The position numbers were made by a program, and so were the translations under genes. Of a DNA stretch of 37,762 nt, positions 1 to 9,333 are shown one piece after another (the stretch's first letter is position 1; the number at the start of each line of letters is the position of its first letter). The stretch comes from Pelosinus sp. GTDB lineage: Bacteria > Bacillota > Negativicutes > Propionisporales > Propionisporaceae. Under the pieces are notes generated by a model. That model did no database searches. It saw only the letters and a program-made list of their open reading frames with translations, and was not told the DNA's origin. The stretch is taken from positions 1 to 37,762 of the forward strand of contig JAJFUN010000057.1 of the NCBI GenBank assembly GCA_021372375.1, written 5' to 3'.

Positions 1-390
1 CAAGCAAGCAGGTATAGCCGGCAGTCTGCTGCCATTGAGCAAAATAATGATGAGCACGGAATTGTGTGGCCGGTAGCTCTTGCGCCGTATCATGCGGTAG
101 TTGTGCCGATCAGCATAAAAGATGAAGCCCAAAAAGAGCTTGCTGAAAAGGTTTATGCGGCGCTTAACAGTATTGGCGTTGAAGTCGTACTGGATGACAG
201 AAACGAACGGCCTGGCGTTAAATTTAAAGATGCTGATTTAATCGGTTATCCGCTCAAAATTACCATTGGACCGAAAGCTGTTAATGAAGACAGCATTGAA
301 GTCAAGGTCAGAAAAACCGCCGAGGTATTTTATTTCAGTCAAGCGGATTATCAAGAGAAGGTTAAAGAACTATTAGAAAACCTCCAATAG
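1..390 (+). CDS. proS: Prolyl-tRNA synthetase, C-terminal part (5' end outside window)
   Basis: Class II prolyl-tRNA synthetase, which charges tRNA-Pro in the cytoplasm. Only the last 129 codons are present, in frame 1 from the first base. The residues AAIEQNNDEHGIVWP follow the class II motif 3 region, and the rest is the anticodon-binding domain (WPVALAPYHAVVVPI, then DDRNERPGVKFKDADLIGYP), which is typical of bacterial ProS. An internal GTG at 64 is not the start, because the reading frame and homology continue upstream of it. The first ten or so codons (QASRYSRQ) match the expected YGIGVSRT-like stretch poorly, which may reflect a contig edge. A strong hairpin with a T tract follows the stop. 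Identification is confident despite truncation. Confidence 0.93.
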   Translation, partial: QASRYSRQSAAIEQNNDEHGIVWPVALAPYHAVVVPISIKDEAQKELAEKVYAALNSIGVEVVLDDRNERPGVKFKDADLIGYPLKITIGPKAVNEDSIEVKVRKTAEVFYFSQADYQEKVKELLENLQ

Positions 391-400
391 TGTTAAGACT

Positions 401-432
401 GGCTGCCAAGAATTATCTTGGCAGTCTTTTTC
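401..432 (+). terminator. Rho-independent terminator of proS
   Basis: A 10-bp stem (401-410 with 417-426, containing CTGCCAAG/CTTGGCAG and one G-T pair) with a 6-nt loop is followed by a T-rich run. It lies 10 nt after the proS stop and separates proS from polC. Confidence 0.9.
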
Positions 433-581
433 ATATGTTTTGTTTTAAAAAAAGCCGTATGGGACAACTGGGGGAGAGGAATAGGATATAACGACATAAT
501 ATACCTGTCAATCGTCATTTATATACTATATGGTTTATGTTAAAATAGAAGTATTGTATTTTAGATTGGGAGCGGTCATAA

Positions 582-3500
582 GTGAACATGTACTCTATAG
601 TACCGGACAATTGTAAAAAATTCTTGGCGTTTGCCGAGCAGCTGCCGCTGGCGGCTGAATATAAAGAAGTGCTCGAAAAGAGCAAGGTCACGAAGATTCA
701 GGTCGATACACAAAATAATTCCTGGAACGTATTTATCGATGTCCCGGTCCGCTTACCGCAAGGCGTATTATTAACATTAGGCAAAAGTCTTTGTGATAAC
801 TGCGGTCTTCAAAAAGTACATTTTTCGCAGACTGTTAAAGATTTGGCAGTCTACTTAAAAACCAATTGGCCAGGGTTTGTTGAGCATGTGGCGAAGAATG
901 TCCAGGCCGTTCGTTTTGTTTTGAATAATGCCGAGCGGTCATTTCAACATAATAAATTGAGTATTAATCTGGTAGGCGAATTGGCCGGGGAAATGATTAC
1001 TGAGCATGGCATTGCTGAAAATATGCGTAATTTTATCAAGGAGGAATTCGGCGCAGCGTGCGCGGTGGAATTTACGACAGCTCCGCAAGAGGTCGCCGCC
1101 TGTTTGGCTGAAGACCTGATTACGCCTGAATATCTGGAAGCTGTCAGTGAAAGCAGTAGGCCCCGCGAGGACAAGGCCAAGGATAATCCGGTTATTTATG
1201 GACGTAATATTAAAGATGAGCCGCAAGCTATTAGAAATGTACGGGAGGAAGCCCGTAATGTGGTGTTTGAAGGCGATATCGCGGCATATGATACCCGCGA
1301 ACTAAAGTCAGGCCGGTTTTTACTGACCTTTGATTTGAGTGATGCCACCGACGGCATTAGCGCCAAAATATTCTTTGATGAACAGGAAAAGTTCAATAAA
1401 GTGGCAGGCGCCCTGCAGCAAGGCATGCGGATTAAAGTAAAAGGCATGGTGCAGTTTGATAAATTTTCTAAAGACCTGGTGCTATTTGTTGACAGCATTT
1501 GCCGTGGGGAAAAGTCAGAGCGGATGGATATGGCGGAAAAACCGCGGATTGAACTCCATGCTCATACCCGGATGAGTACCATGGATGCAGTGGTGTCTGT
1601 TAAAAATCTTGTAAATACGGCGGCTAAGTGGCATCATCCGGCTATTGCCATTACCGATCATGGGGTTGTGCAGGCATTTCCAGAAGCACATGATGTGGCC
1701 GCCAAAGCAGGCATCAAAGTTATCTATGGCATGGAAGGGTATTTATTTGAACATGATATCAAAAGCGCTAACCATATTGTCATTTTAGCCAAAAATCCAG
1801 TGGGGCTCAGAAACTTGTACCGTTTAGTGTCGTTATCACATTTAAAATATTTTCATCGCACCCCGCGTCTTCCACGGCAAATACTTTCGGAGTATCGGGA
1901 GGGACTGATTTTTGGTTCAGCTTGTGAGGCAGGGGAACTTATTCGGGCCATTATCAGCGGGGCAGCCGATGATGAGCTGCTCCGGATTGCCTCCTTTTAC
2001 GATTATTTAGAAATACAGCCAATTGGTAATAATGGCTTCTTGCTTAGAGAGGGTAAAGTACCAAATGAAGAAGCGCTGCGTGACATTAACCGTAAGGTCT
2101 GTGAAATCGGCGACAAGCTGGGTAAGCTGGTTGTGGCCACAGGCGATGTGCATTTTCTCAATCCAGAAGATGAGGTGTACCGCCGGATTTTGATGGCTGG
2201 CAAGGGCTTTACCGATGCGGATAATCAGCCGCCGCTCTTTTTTCATACAACAGATGAAATGCTTCAGGAATTTAGCTATTTAGGTAGTGACAAGGCGTTT
2301 GAGCTGGTCGTAACCAATCCGGGAAAAATTACCGAACTGGTCGAAGAATTCAAGCCTATTCCTGATGAACTCTATTCACCGCAAATTCCCGGCGCGGAAG
2401 AAGCCATCAGCTCCATGTCTTATAACAGCGCCGAAGAACTATATGGCAGTCCGCTGCCGGATATTGTGGCCGACCGCCTCAAACTAGAATTAGATTCGAT
2501 TATTAATCATGGGTTTGCTGTACTCTATCTGATTGCGCATAAGCTTGTTAAGAAATCGCTTGATGATGGCTATCTAGTTGGCTCCCGGGGGTCTGTAGGC
2601 TCTTCGTTTGTCGCGACCATGACTAATATTACAGAAGTAAATCCGCTGCCGCCGCATTGGCGCTGCCCACAGTGCAAGCACAGTGAATTTATTACTGATG
2701 GCAGTATCGGGGGCGGTTTTGACCTTGCTGATAAAGACTGTCCCGAATGCCATACTCAAATGGAGAAGGACGGGCATGATATTCCCTTTGCGGTATTTAT
2801 GGGCTTTCATGGCGACAAAGTACCTGATATTGATTTAAACTTTTCCGGTGTTTATCAGCCGGTAGCCCATAAATATACCGAGGAGCTATTTGGCCGTGAT
2901 AATGTTTTTCGGGCTGGAACTATTGGCACAATTGCTGATAAAACAGCGTATGGCTATGTAAAAAATTACTTTACCGAGAAAAATATAGATGTGCGCGATG
3001 CCTATATTAATTCGGTTATTGCCGGGTGTACAGGGGTAAAGCGGACAACAGGCCAGCATCCGGCGGGGATTATGGTTGTACCGCGTGATATGGATGTGCA
3101 CTATTTTACGCCAATTCAACATCCGGCTGATGATATGAAGTCTGGTATTATCACAACGCATTTTGATTATCATTCTATCAGCAGTCGATTAGTTAAGCTT
3201 GATATTCTGGGCCATGACGATCCGACTGTAATTAAAATGCTGGAGGATTTAACCGGTCGCGACCCTAAGACCATTCCGTTTGATGATCAAGAAACGCTAA
3301 GCCTGTTTTCTTCGACCAAAGCTATCGATGTTAATCCTGATGATTTGGGTAGCACGGTCGCAACTTATGGGATTCCGGAGTATGGTACCAAATTTGTGCG
3401 GCAAATGCTTGTGGATACTACGCCAAAGACTTTTAGTGAACTTGTTCGTATCAGTGGATTTTCCCATGGTACAGATGTGTGGCTGAATAACGCTCAGGAT

Positions 3501-4247
3501 CTTATCAGAGAGGGAAAGGCCAAACTGTCTGAGGCTATATCGGCACGTGATGATATAATGATGTATTTAATCCATAAAGGGGTAGAACCTGTTACTGCCT
3601 TTAAGATTATGGAAAATGTGCGTAAGGGTAAAGGGGTAAAGCCGGACGAGGTAGAAAAAATGAAGGCCAAGAATGTGCCTGACTGGTATGTGGAGTCCTG
3701 TCAGAAGATTAAATACATGTTCCCGAAAGCGCATGCCGTGGCCTATGTTATGATGGCTTTTCGCATCGCTTATTGCAAGGTGCATTACCCGCTGGCTTTT
3801 TATGCAGCGTATTTTACCGTGCGCGCGACCGACTTTGATGCTGAATTGATTGTCCAAGGGCAGGCGGTTGTTAAAGCACAGCTTAAAGAATTTGAGCAGC
3901 GAGGCAATAATCTGTCGGTCAAGGAAAAAAGCTTGCAGACCATCTTGGAAATAGCGCTGGAAATGTATTTGAGGGGCTTTACCTTCCAGCACGTAGATTT
4001 GTATAAATCAGCCGCCACTGACTTTATTATTGAAGGTAGCAGCCTCTTGCCGCCGCTGGCTGGCCTACAGGGTCTTGGCGATAACGCGGCGAAAAGTATT
4101 GTTGAGGCAAGGGAAGAAAAGCCGTTTGCTACGCAAGAGGATATCAAAGTACGGGCACGGGCTACGAAAACGGTTATTGATATTCTCAAGCAGCACGGCT
4201 GCCTAGATGATTTGCCGGAAACAGCGCAGATTATGTTGTTTGCGTAA
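582..4247 (+). CDS. polC: DNA polymerase III alpha subunit, PolC type, lacking the inserted exonuclease domain
   Basis: Replicative DNA polymerase of the Firmicute PolC type. The GTG start at 582 is preferred over ATG 588 because the GGGAGCGG ribosome site ends about 6 nt before it. Domain order seen: N-terminal domain (1-200); OB fold (about 205-310); PHP domain starting at IELHAHTR (H326, H328) with ITDHG; a four-cysteine zinc site (C695, C698, C720, C723); catalytic palm PDIDLNF (D749, D751); then thumb and fingers and a C-terminal tail. Length is 1221 aa, against roughly 1,440 for Bacillus PolC. The DnaQ-like 3'-5' exonuclease normally inserted in the PHP domain is missing: YGMEGYLFEHD (from residue 382) runs directly into NHIVILAKN, with no DxETTG motif. 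Proofreading would then have to come from a separate protein. The reading frame is otherwise intact. Confidence 0.95.
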   Translation: MNMYSIVPDNCKKFLAFAEQLPLAAEYKEVLEKSKVTKIQVDTQNNSWNVFIDVPVRLPQGVLLTLGKSLCDNCGLQKVHFSQTVKDLAVYLKTNWPGFVEHVAKNVQAVRFVLNNAERSFQHNKLSINLVGELAGEMITEHGIAENMRNFIKEEFGAACAVEFTTAPQEVAACLAEDLITPEYLEAVSESSRPREDKAKDNPVIYGRNIKDEPQAIRNVREEARNVVFEGDIAAYDTRELKSGRFLLTFDLSDATDGISAKIFFDEQEKFNKVAGALQQGMRIKVKGMVQFDKFSKDLVLFVDSICRGEKSERMDMAEKPRIELHAHTRMSTMDAVVSVKNLVNTAAKWHHPAIAITDHGVVQAFPEAHDVAAKAGIKVIYGMEGYLFEHDIKSANHIVILAKNPVGLRNLYRLVSLSHLKYFHRTPRLPRQILSEYREGLIFGSACEAGELIRAIISGAADDELLRIASFYDYLEIQPIGNNGFLLREGKVPNEEALRDINRKVCEIGDKLGKLVVATGDVHFLNPEDEVYRRILMAGKGFTDADNQPPLFFHTTDEMLQEFSYLGSDKAFELVVTNPGKITELVEEFKPIPDELYSPQIPGAEEAISSMSYNSAEELYGSPLPDIVADRLKLELDSIINHGFAVLYLIAHKLVKKSLDDGYLVGSRGSVGSSFVATMTNITEVNPLPPHWRCPQCKHSEFITDGSIGGGFDLADKDCPECHTQMEKDGHDIPFAVFMGFHGDKVPDIDLNFSGVYQPVAHKYTEELFGRDNVFRAGTIGTIADKTAYGYVKNYFTEKNIDVRDAYINSVIAGCTGVKRTTGQHPAGIMVVPRDMDVHYFTPIQHPADDMKSGIITTHFDYHSISSRLVKLDILGHDDPTVIKMLEDLTGRDPKTIPFDDQETLSLFSSTKAIDVNPDDLGSTVATYGIPEYGTKFVRQMLVDTTPKTFSELVRISGFSHGTDVWLNNAQDLIREGKAKLSEAISARDDIMMYLIHKGVEPVTAFKIMENVRKGKGVKPDEVEKMKAKNVPDWYVESCQKIKYMFPKAHAVAYVMMAFRIAYCKVHYPLAFYAAYFTVRATDFDAELIVQGQAVVKAQLKEFEQRGNNLSVKEKSLQTILEIALEMYLRGFTFQHVDLYKSAATDFIIEGSSLLPPLAGLQGLGDNAAKSIVEAREEKPFATQEDIKVRARATKTVIDILKQHGCLDDLPETAQIMLFA

Positions 4248-4275
4248 GAAGAATTCACATTTTCCCCAGCTGCTG

Positions 4276-4304
4276 TTGTAAAAGTAGTATACAAGTGCTA
4301 TAAT
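4276..4304 (+). promoter_or_regulatory. Sigma-A-type promoter of the rimP-nusA-infB operon
   Basis: TTGTAA at 4276-4281 and a perfect TATAAT at 4299-4304 are separated by 17 nt. They lie in the polC-rimP gap about 150 nt upstream of rimP, so the transcript would carry a leader containing the hairpin at 4333-4357. Confidence 0.8.
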
Positions 4305-4332
4305 GATTAAGGTATAAAATATCTTGTCTATC

Positions 4333-4357
4333 AAGAGTGGGTCATAAGCCCACTCTT
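4333..4357 (+). promoter_or_regulatory. Leader hairpin upstream of rimP
   Basis: Perfect 9-bp stem AAGAGTGGG/CCCACTCTT with loop TCATAAG, followed by TTAATCTTATTTATTG. It lies between the promoter at 4276-4304 and rimP, so it sits inside the leader of the nusA operon. The following U tract is interrupted, so it could be a weak terminator or attenuator or a NusA-responsive site. The structure is seen; the regulatory role is inferred. Confidence 0.6.
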
Positions 4358-4455
4358 TAATCTTATTTATTGTGTTTTTACGTTACTATATAGAGTATAA
4401 CTACCTGCAAAAAAAGGCAACAATAATATAAGAAGCATGTATAAGGAGGTGCGGT

Positions 4456-4914
4456 ATGGCTAGAGAACAGATTGAAGAATTGGTAGAAAAGCTGGCAAAT
4501 GATATTATTGCTGAGACTGCTTTGGAATTGGTTGATGTCGAGTACATAAAAGAGCGGGAATGGTATCTTAGGGTTTTTCTTGATAAAGAGGGCGGTATGG
4601 ATATTGAAGACTGTCAATGGGTCAGCGAACGTTTGGAGGCTAAACTTGATGAGCTTGATCCTATTTCGGACAGCTATTATTTAGAGGTGTCTTCGCCGGG
4701 GCTTGATAGGCCTTTAAAGAAGGAACGGGATTTTGTCCGCCATGCAGGAGATAAGGTAGAACTGCATACATTTGCGCCGCTTGACGGAAAAAAAGATTTT
4801 GTTGGCGTGCTTAAGGGCTTGGTTGATAATGAAATTCAGGTAGATATTGACGGGAATGAACTAAGCATTCCGCGGGAAAAGGTAGCACAAATCCGTTTAT
4901 ATTTGGAATTTTAG
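4456..4914 (+). CDS. rimP: Ribosome maturation factor RimP
   Basis: Small-subunit assembly factor acting on 16S rRNA and S12 incorporation in the cytoplasm. The 152-aa length and the two-part architecture fit the family: an N-terminal alpha/beta domain with ELVDVEY and DKEGGMDIEDCQWVSERLEAKLD, the signature YYLEVSSPGLDRPL, and a C-terminal SH3-like barrel ending in IPREKVAQIRLYLEF. A strong AAGGAGGTG site precedes the ATG. It is the first gene of the nusA-infB operon, its classic position in Firmicutes. A 192-nt gap separates it from nusA; only weak short hairpins are visible there. Confidence 0.95.
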   Translation: MAREQIEELVEKLANDIIAETALELVDVEYIKEREWYLRVFLDKEGGMDIEDCQWVSERLEAKLDELDPISDSYYLEVSSPGLDRPLKKERDFVRHAGDKVELHTFAPLDGKKDFVGVLKGLVDNEIQVDIDGNELSIPREKVAQIRLYLEF

Positions 4915-5106
4915 CCATCTTATATAGATGTGCTTTTTTATAAACTTAGAAAGTACAACATTTCGCCTTGATAATTTATAGTTTACTTTTTTACAGAGCC
5001 GAAACGTTACTTGCTTTCTTGTTATTTTAAAAACGCCTAGCGTTTAATTTATAAGGGAATGCTTTTTTAGTAGAACCCGCTGTAAAATTGAATAGGGGGA
5101 ATTGGA

Positions 5107-6153
5107 ATGAACGCGGAATTTATGCAGGCCTTTGAGCAACTAGCCAAAGAAAAAGGCATTGCACCGGAAATTGTATTTGATGCGGTGGAGGCAGCTTTGA
5201 TTTCAGCTTATAAACGTAACTTTGGCTCTGCACAAAATGTACGGGTGTCACTAGACCGAGCTACCGGTGAAATTCATGTATATGCCCGGAAAAATGTGGT
5301 AGAAGAAGTCCAGGATTCACGTCTTGAATTGTCGCTGGCCGAAGCTAAGGCGGTTGACCTTCGCTATGAACTTGATGATATTGTAGAAAATGAAGTTACA
5401 CCAAGGGACTTTGGCCGTATTGCGGCCCAAACGGCTAAACAGGTAGTTGTACAGCGTATCAGAGAAGCTGAACGCGGTATTATTTATGAGGAGTTTTCCA
5501 ATCGTGAGAGCGATATTTTGACAGGTATTGTTCAGCGTATCGAACAAAAAAATGTATTCATTGATTTGGGGAAAGCCGAAGCTATTTTGGCGCCATCCGA
5601 ACAAATTTCTATAGAAAGTTATAAGCATGGCGACCGTATTAAATCGTATATTATTGAAGTAAAGAAGACTACCAAGGGACCGCAGATTTTAGTATCACGT
5701 ACCCATCCGGGGTTATTAAAACGCTTATTTGAGCTCGAAGTGCCGGAAATTCATGACGGCGTTGTAGAAATCAAATCAGTAGCACGTGAGCCGGGTCTTC
5801 GTTCCAAGATTGCTGTATACTCACGGGACGAAAACGTTGACCCGGTAGGCGCCTGTGTAGGGCATAAAGGCATGCGGGTACAGACGATAGTCAATGAGCT
5901 GCGCGGCGAAAAAATTGATATTGTAAAATGGGATACAGATCCTGCACAATATATTTCTAATGCGCTAAGTCCGGCTAAGGTAGTATCAGTGGTGGTCAAT
6001 GAAGCCGAAAAAGTATCCAAAGTGGTTGTACCGGATTATCAGTTATCCTTGGCAATTGGCAAGGAAGGACAAAATGCCCGGTTGGCTGCTAAATTGACTG
6101 GCTGGAAAATTGATATAAAGAGCGAATCTCAGGCACAGGCTAGTGAAGAATAG
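5107..6153 (+). CDS. nusA: Transcription termination/antitermination protein NusA
   Basis: RNA-polymerase-associated factor that controls pausing, termination and antitermination. The 348-aa protein has the short Firmicute architecture without acidic C-terminal repeats. An N-terminal RNAP-binding domain (about 1-125) is followed by an S1 domain (about 130-200, with GIVQRIEQKNVFIDLGKAEAIL) and two KH domains (VGACVGHKGMRVQTIVNEL, then LAIGKEGQNARLAAKLTGWKID). An AGGGGGAATTGG site precedes the ATG. It is followed by rnpM after 18 nt, as is usual in this operon. Confidence 0.96.
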   Translation: MNAEFMQAFEQLAKEKGIAPEIVFDAVEAALISAYKRNFGSAQNVRVSLDRATGEIHVYARKNVVEEVQDSRLELSLAEAKAVDLRYELDDIVENEVTPRDFGRIAAQTAKQVVVQRIREAERGIIYEEFSNRESDILTGIVQRIEQKNVFIDLGKAEAILAPSEQISIESYKHGDRIKSYIIEVKKTTKGPQILVSRTHPGLLKRLFELEVPEIHDGVVEIKSVAREPGLRSKIAVYSRDENVDPVGACVGHKGMRVQTIVNELRGEKIDIVKWDTDPAQYISNALSPAKVVSVVVNEAEKVSKVVVPDYQLSLAIGKEGQNARLAAKLTGWKIDIKSESQAQASEE

Positions 6154-6171
6154 GCGAGAGGAGCTAGGAAA

Positions 6172-6435
6172 ATGCAGAAAAAGACTCCTCAGCGCATGTG
6201 TGTGGGCTGTCAGCAAATGAAAAATAAAAAAGAGCTGCTGCGTGTTGTGCGGACACCGGAAGCTCAAATCGTTTGGGATGCAACCGGGAAGAAAGCCGGA
6301 CGAGGAGCTTATCTTTGTAAAGAAGAAGCTTGTTTAACCAAGGCTTTTAAGGAGAAACGGCTGGAAAGGGCTTTGAAGCAAGCTGTAGAGCCAGCTATTT
6401 ATGAAGCACTCAGACAAGGTATTGATAAAACATGA
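6172..6435 (+). CDS. rnpM: RNase P modulator RnpM (YlxR, DUF448)
   Basis: 87-aa YlxR-family RNA-binding protein. The family signature is visible: RMCVGCQQMKNKKELLRVVR near the N-terminus and AGRGAYLCKEEACLTKA in the middle, with paired cysteines. In Bacillus the protein has been reported to bind and modulate RNase P and was earlier viewed as a nucleoid-associated regulator. A GAGAGGAGC site precedes the ATG. It overlaps the downstream ylxQ gene by 4 nt (ATGA), which points to translational coupling, and lies between nusA and infB as in most Firmicutes. Confidence 0.92.
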   Translation: MQKKTPQRMCVGCQQMKNKKELLRVVRTPEAQIVWDATGKKAGRGAYLCKEEACLTKAFKEKRLERALKQAVEPAIYEALRQGIDKT

Positions 6436-6731
6436 ATAAAATTATTTCGTTACTGGGCCTTGCGCAAAAGGCCGGAAAACTTTCTTCGGGTGAAGTGGCG
6501 GTGGAGAAGGCTGTTAAAACAGGCAAGGCTAAGCTCTTGTTAATTGCCGCTGATTCTTCGGAAGCTACGAAAAAAGGCTATAAGGATATGGCAGCATATT
6601 ATCAGGTGCCGCTTTACGAAACTTTGTCAAAACAAGAGCTCGGTGAATGTATTGGTAAAGTACAAAGAGCAGCTGTAGCGGTAGTAGATGCAGGATTTTC
6701 TAAAGCGTTGATAAGGCTTTTGTCAGATTGA
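6432..6731 (+). CDS. ylxQ: L7Ae-family ribosomal/kink-turn protein YlxQ
   Basis: 99-aa member of the L7Ae/L30e RNA-binding family, expected to recognise kink-turn RNA. Seen: the N-terminal [16 protein letters not shown] motif, the basic [21 protein letters not shown] segment, and [18 protein letters not shown] with the final [10 protein letters not shown]. The start ATG overlaps the rnpM stop, and infB follows after 46 nt. Its position between rnpM and infB is the conserved one. The precise biological role of YlxQ is poorly defined in the family. Confidence 0.9.
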   Translation: MNKIISLLGLAQKAGKLSSGEVAVEKAVKTGKAKLLLIAADSSEATKKGYKDMAAYYQVPLYETLSKQELGECIGKVQRAAVAVVDAGFSKALIRLLSD

Positions 6732-6777
6732 TAAAGCTTGGCTGTTTAGGGAGAGCAAGAAAATTGGGGGTGGATCA

Positions 6778-9318
6778 ATGTCCAAATATAGAGTATATGA
6801 GTTAGCAAAGGAATTTGAGACGACAAGTAAAGTGATTATAGATATTTTATCGCGTAACAATATAGCGGCAAAGAACCATATGAGCAGTGTGGAGGAAGAT
6901 GGGAAAAACATTATTCAGCATACGTTTGCGCGGAAATCAGAACAAAGTGTGAAACCGCAAGCGGCTGCTGCGGCGCCTAAGGCGCCGCAAAGGCCGCCGG
7001 TTCGGGAAGGCGTGCAGCCTTCTGGTAATCAGTCGCGAAGTCATAATCCCAACAATAACCAAATTAGTCATGAGCGCCAAGGCCAAAGTGCCAATCGGCC
7101 GCCGCAGCACCGTCCTTATAATAACCAGGGAAATAACAATATGATGCAGCGTCCGCAAGCCGGATCAAATCAGTCCCCTGGCGGCGGCGCTCCAAGGCCA
7201 AATCAGCAACGGACCAATCAGCCGTATAATCAAGCACGTCAGACGCAAAATAATCCGCAGGCGCGCAGTAATAATAATAGCGGCGGTCAAAGACCGGCTG
7301 GGGCACAGCAAGGTCAAAGACCATTTGGAACGCAGCAGAGCCAAAGACCAAACGGAACACAGCAAGGTCAAAGGCCAAACGGGGCACAGCAGGGACAAAG
7401 ACCAAATGGAACACAGCAAGGCCAACAAAGGTCACAGGGTAATTTTAACGGCAATGGGAAAAGGCCGTATCAGCAAGGTTCGAATCGCTATTCACAAAAC
7501 CGCAATCACAATCACCAGAGACGCCAAAATATTCCGGCTCCTGTAAAACAGGAAATGCCAAAACCAAAGTCTGTTAGAATGGGTGAATCAATTACTGTTA
7601 AAGATTTGGCCATGAAAATGGCGCGTGAAGTCAGCGAAATCATTAAAAAATTAATGACGCTGGGCATCATGGTGACTATTAATCAGGAAATTGATTTTGA
7701 TACAGCGACACTATTAGCTGCTGAATTTGAGGTTACGGTTGATGCGTTGCCGCCAGAAGAAGATCCCACGGAAATCCCGGAAATTGAAGATGATGAACAG
7801 AGCTTGGTGCTAAGGCCGCCGGTAGTTACGGTTATGGGCCATGTTGATCATGGTAAAACATCACTCCTTGATTCAATCCGCAAGACTCGTGTTACCGCAC
7901 ATGAAGCCGGCGGGATCACGCAGCATATTGGCGCTTATCAGGTAATGTGCAAGGGCAAAAGAATTGTCTTTCTGGATACCCCAGGGCATGAGGCTTTTAC
8001 TGCCATGCGGGCTAGAGGGGCTCAGATCACGGATATTGCCATTTTGGTTGTAGCGGCAGATGACGGGGTTATGCCTCAAACTATTGAAGCAATCAATCAT
8101 GCTAAATCGGCTAAAGTGCCGATTATCGTGGCCATCAATAAAATGGACCGCGAGGGTGCTAATCCAGAGCGGGTTAAACAGCAATTGGCCGAACATGGTC
8201 TCATTCCGGAAGATTGGGGCGGCGATACTATCATGGTACCCGTGTCCGCACACCAAAAAACCGGGATTGACGATCTACTCGAAATGATTTTGCTTGTTGC
8301 CGAAATGCAGGAAATTAAGGCTAATCCTAATCGCGCTGCCTATGGCATCATCATCGAGGCTAAGCTTGATAAGGGCCGTGGTACAGTAGCTACCATTTTA
8401 GTACAAAAGGGTACACTTAGAATTGGTGATTCCATTATTGCTGGCACTGCTTATGGTAAAGTGCGCGCCATGGTCAATGACCGTGGTGAAAAGGTGAAAA
8501 AAGCTGAACCATCGACGCCGGTAGAAGTACTGGGGTTAGCCGACGTGCCTGAGGCTGGCGATATTATGGTGGCGGTTGAAGAAAAAGTAGCGCGGGCAGT
8601 GGCTGAAAAGCGGATTGCCAAGAAGCGTACGGAAGAAATGCAGCAGTCACAAAAAGTATCTTTGGACGATTTGTTCAAACAAATTCAAGATGGCAATATC
8701 AAAGATTTAAATATCGTAATCAAAGGCGATGTTCAAGGTTCAGTCGAAGCACTCAAACAGTCGTTACTCGCTTTGAATGATGAGTCTACTGAAGTTCGGG
8801 TAAATATCGTGCATGCTGCTGCTGGTGCTATTAATGAATCTGATGTTATGTTAGCTTCGGCCTCTAATGCACTTATGATTGGGTTTAATGTCCGTCCAGA
8901 CGGCAATGCCCGCAAAGCAGCGGAAACTGAAAAAATTGATCTTAGAACTTACCGAGTTATCTATGATGCCATCAATGATGTGGAAGCTGCCATGAAGGGG
9001 ATGCTGGCGCCGGAGTTCAAAGAAGTGGTGCTGGGTCGTCTTGAGGTTCGCCAGGTGATTTCTGTACCAAAGACAGTGGTCGCCGGTTCGTATGTGCTTG
9101 AAGGAAAAATTACCAATGCTTCTAAACTGCGAATTTTGCGCGAAAACATTGTAATTCATGAGGGCGAAGTAGAAGCACTGAAGCGGTTTAAAGATGATGT
9201 AAAAGAAGTGGCCGCTGGCTATGAATGCGGCGTTTCTATTGAAAAATATCGGGATATAAAAGAAGGCGACATTCTTGAAGCTTTCATCATGGAAGAAGTA
9301 AAACCAAATAGTTTGTAA
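6778..9318 (+). CDS. infB: Translation initiation factor IF-2
   Basis: GTPase that places initiator fMet-tRNA on the ribosome. The 846-aa protein has an N-terminal IF2N domain (1-50), a long Pro/Gln/Asn/Arg-rich linker (about 60-255) containing 9-residue tandem repeats, a second IF2N domain (about 270-320), and the G domain. G-domain motifs are G1 GHVDHGKT (354-361), G3 DTPGHE (400-405) and G4 NKMD (454-457). Domains II, III and IV follow, with a normal C-terminus. The ATG is preceded by TTGGGGGTGG. The low-complexity linker is typical of IF-2, but the Gln/Asn bias and repeats here are marked. It sits in the rimP-nusA-infB-rbfA order. Confidence 0.97.
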   Translation: MSKYRVYELAKEFETTSKVIIDILSRNNIAAKNHMSSVEEDGKNIIQHTFARKSEQSVKPQAAAAAPKAPQRPPVREGVQPSGNQSRSHNPNNNQISHERQGQSANRPPQHRPYNNQGNNNMMQRPQAGSNQSPGGGAPRPNQQRTNQPYNQARQTQNNPQARSNNNSGGQRPAGAQQGQRPFGTQQSQRPNGTQQGQRPNGAQQGQRPNGTQQGQQRSQGNFNGNGKRPYQQGSNRYSQNRNHNHQRRQNIPAPVKQEMPKPKSVRMGESITVKDLAMKMAREVSEIIKKLMTLGIMVTINQEIDFDTATLLAAEFEVTVDALPPEEDPTEIPEIEDDEQSLVLRPPVVTVMGHVDHGKTSLLDSIRKTRVTAHEAGGITQHIGAYQVMCKGKRIVFLDTPGHEAFTAMRARGAQITDIAILVVAADDGVMPQTIEAINHAKSAKVPIIVAINKMDREGANPERVKQQLAEHGLIPEDWGGDTIMVPVSAHQKTGIDDLLEMILLVAEMQEIKANPNRAAYGIIIEAKLDKGRGTVATILVQKGTLRIGDSIIAGTAYGKVRAMVNDRGEKVKKAEPSTPVEVLGLADVPEAGDIMVAVEEKVARAVAEKRIAKKRTEEMQQSQKVSLDDLFKQIQDGNIKDLNIVIKGDVQGSVEALKQSLLALNDESTEVRVNIVHAAAGAINESDVMLASASNALMIGFNVRPDGNARKAAETEKIDLRTYRVIYDAINDVEAAMKGMLAPEFKEVVLGRLEVRQVISVPKTVVAGSYVLEGKITNASKLRILRENIVIHEGEVEALKRFKDDVKEVAAGYECGVSIEKYRDIKEGDILEAFIMEEVKPNSL
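7300..7428 (+). repeat. 27-bp tandem repeat in the IF-2 linker
   Basis: About 4.7 units of 27 bp begin at 7300, 7327, 7354, 7381 and 7408, each coding for G-(A/T)-Q-Q-(G/S)-Q-R-P-(N/F). Units differ mainly at synonymous positions, and the frame is maintained. Slipped-strand copy-number change would lengthen or shorten only the disordered linker. Confidence 0.9.
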
Positions 9319-9333
9319 GAGCGGAGGATGAGC

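Noticed and set aside
4915..4940. Possible terminator after rimP (CATCT/AGATG plus a T run)
   Set aside because: The stem is only 5 bp and lies inside an operon; too weak to call.
7064..7435. Minus-strand ORFs across the IF-2 linker
   Set aside because: Low-complexity shadow of the repetitive linker in another frame.
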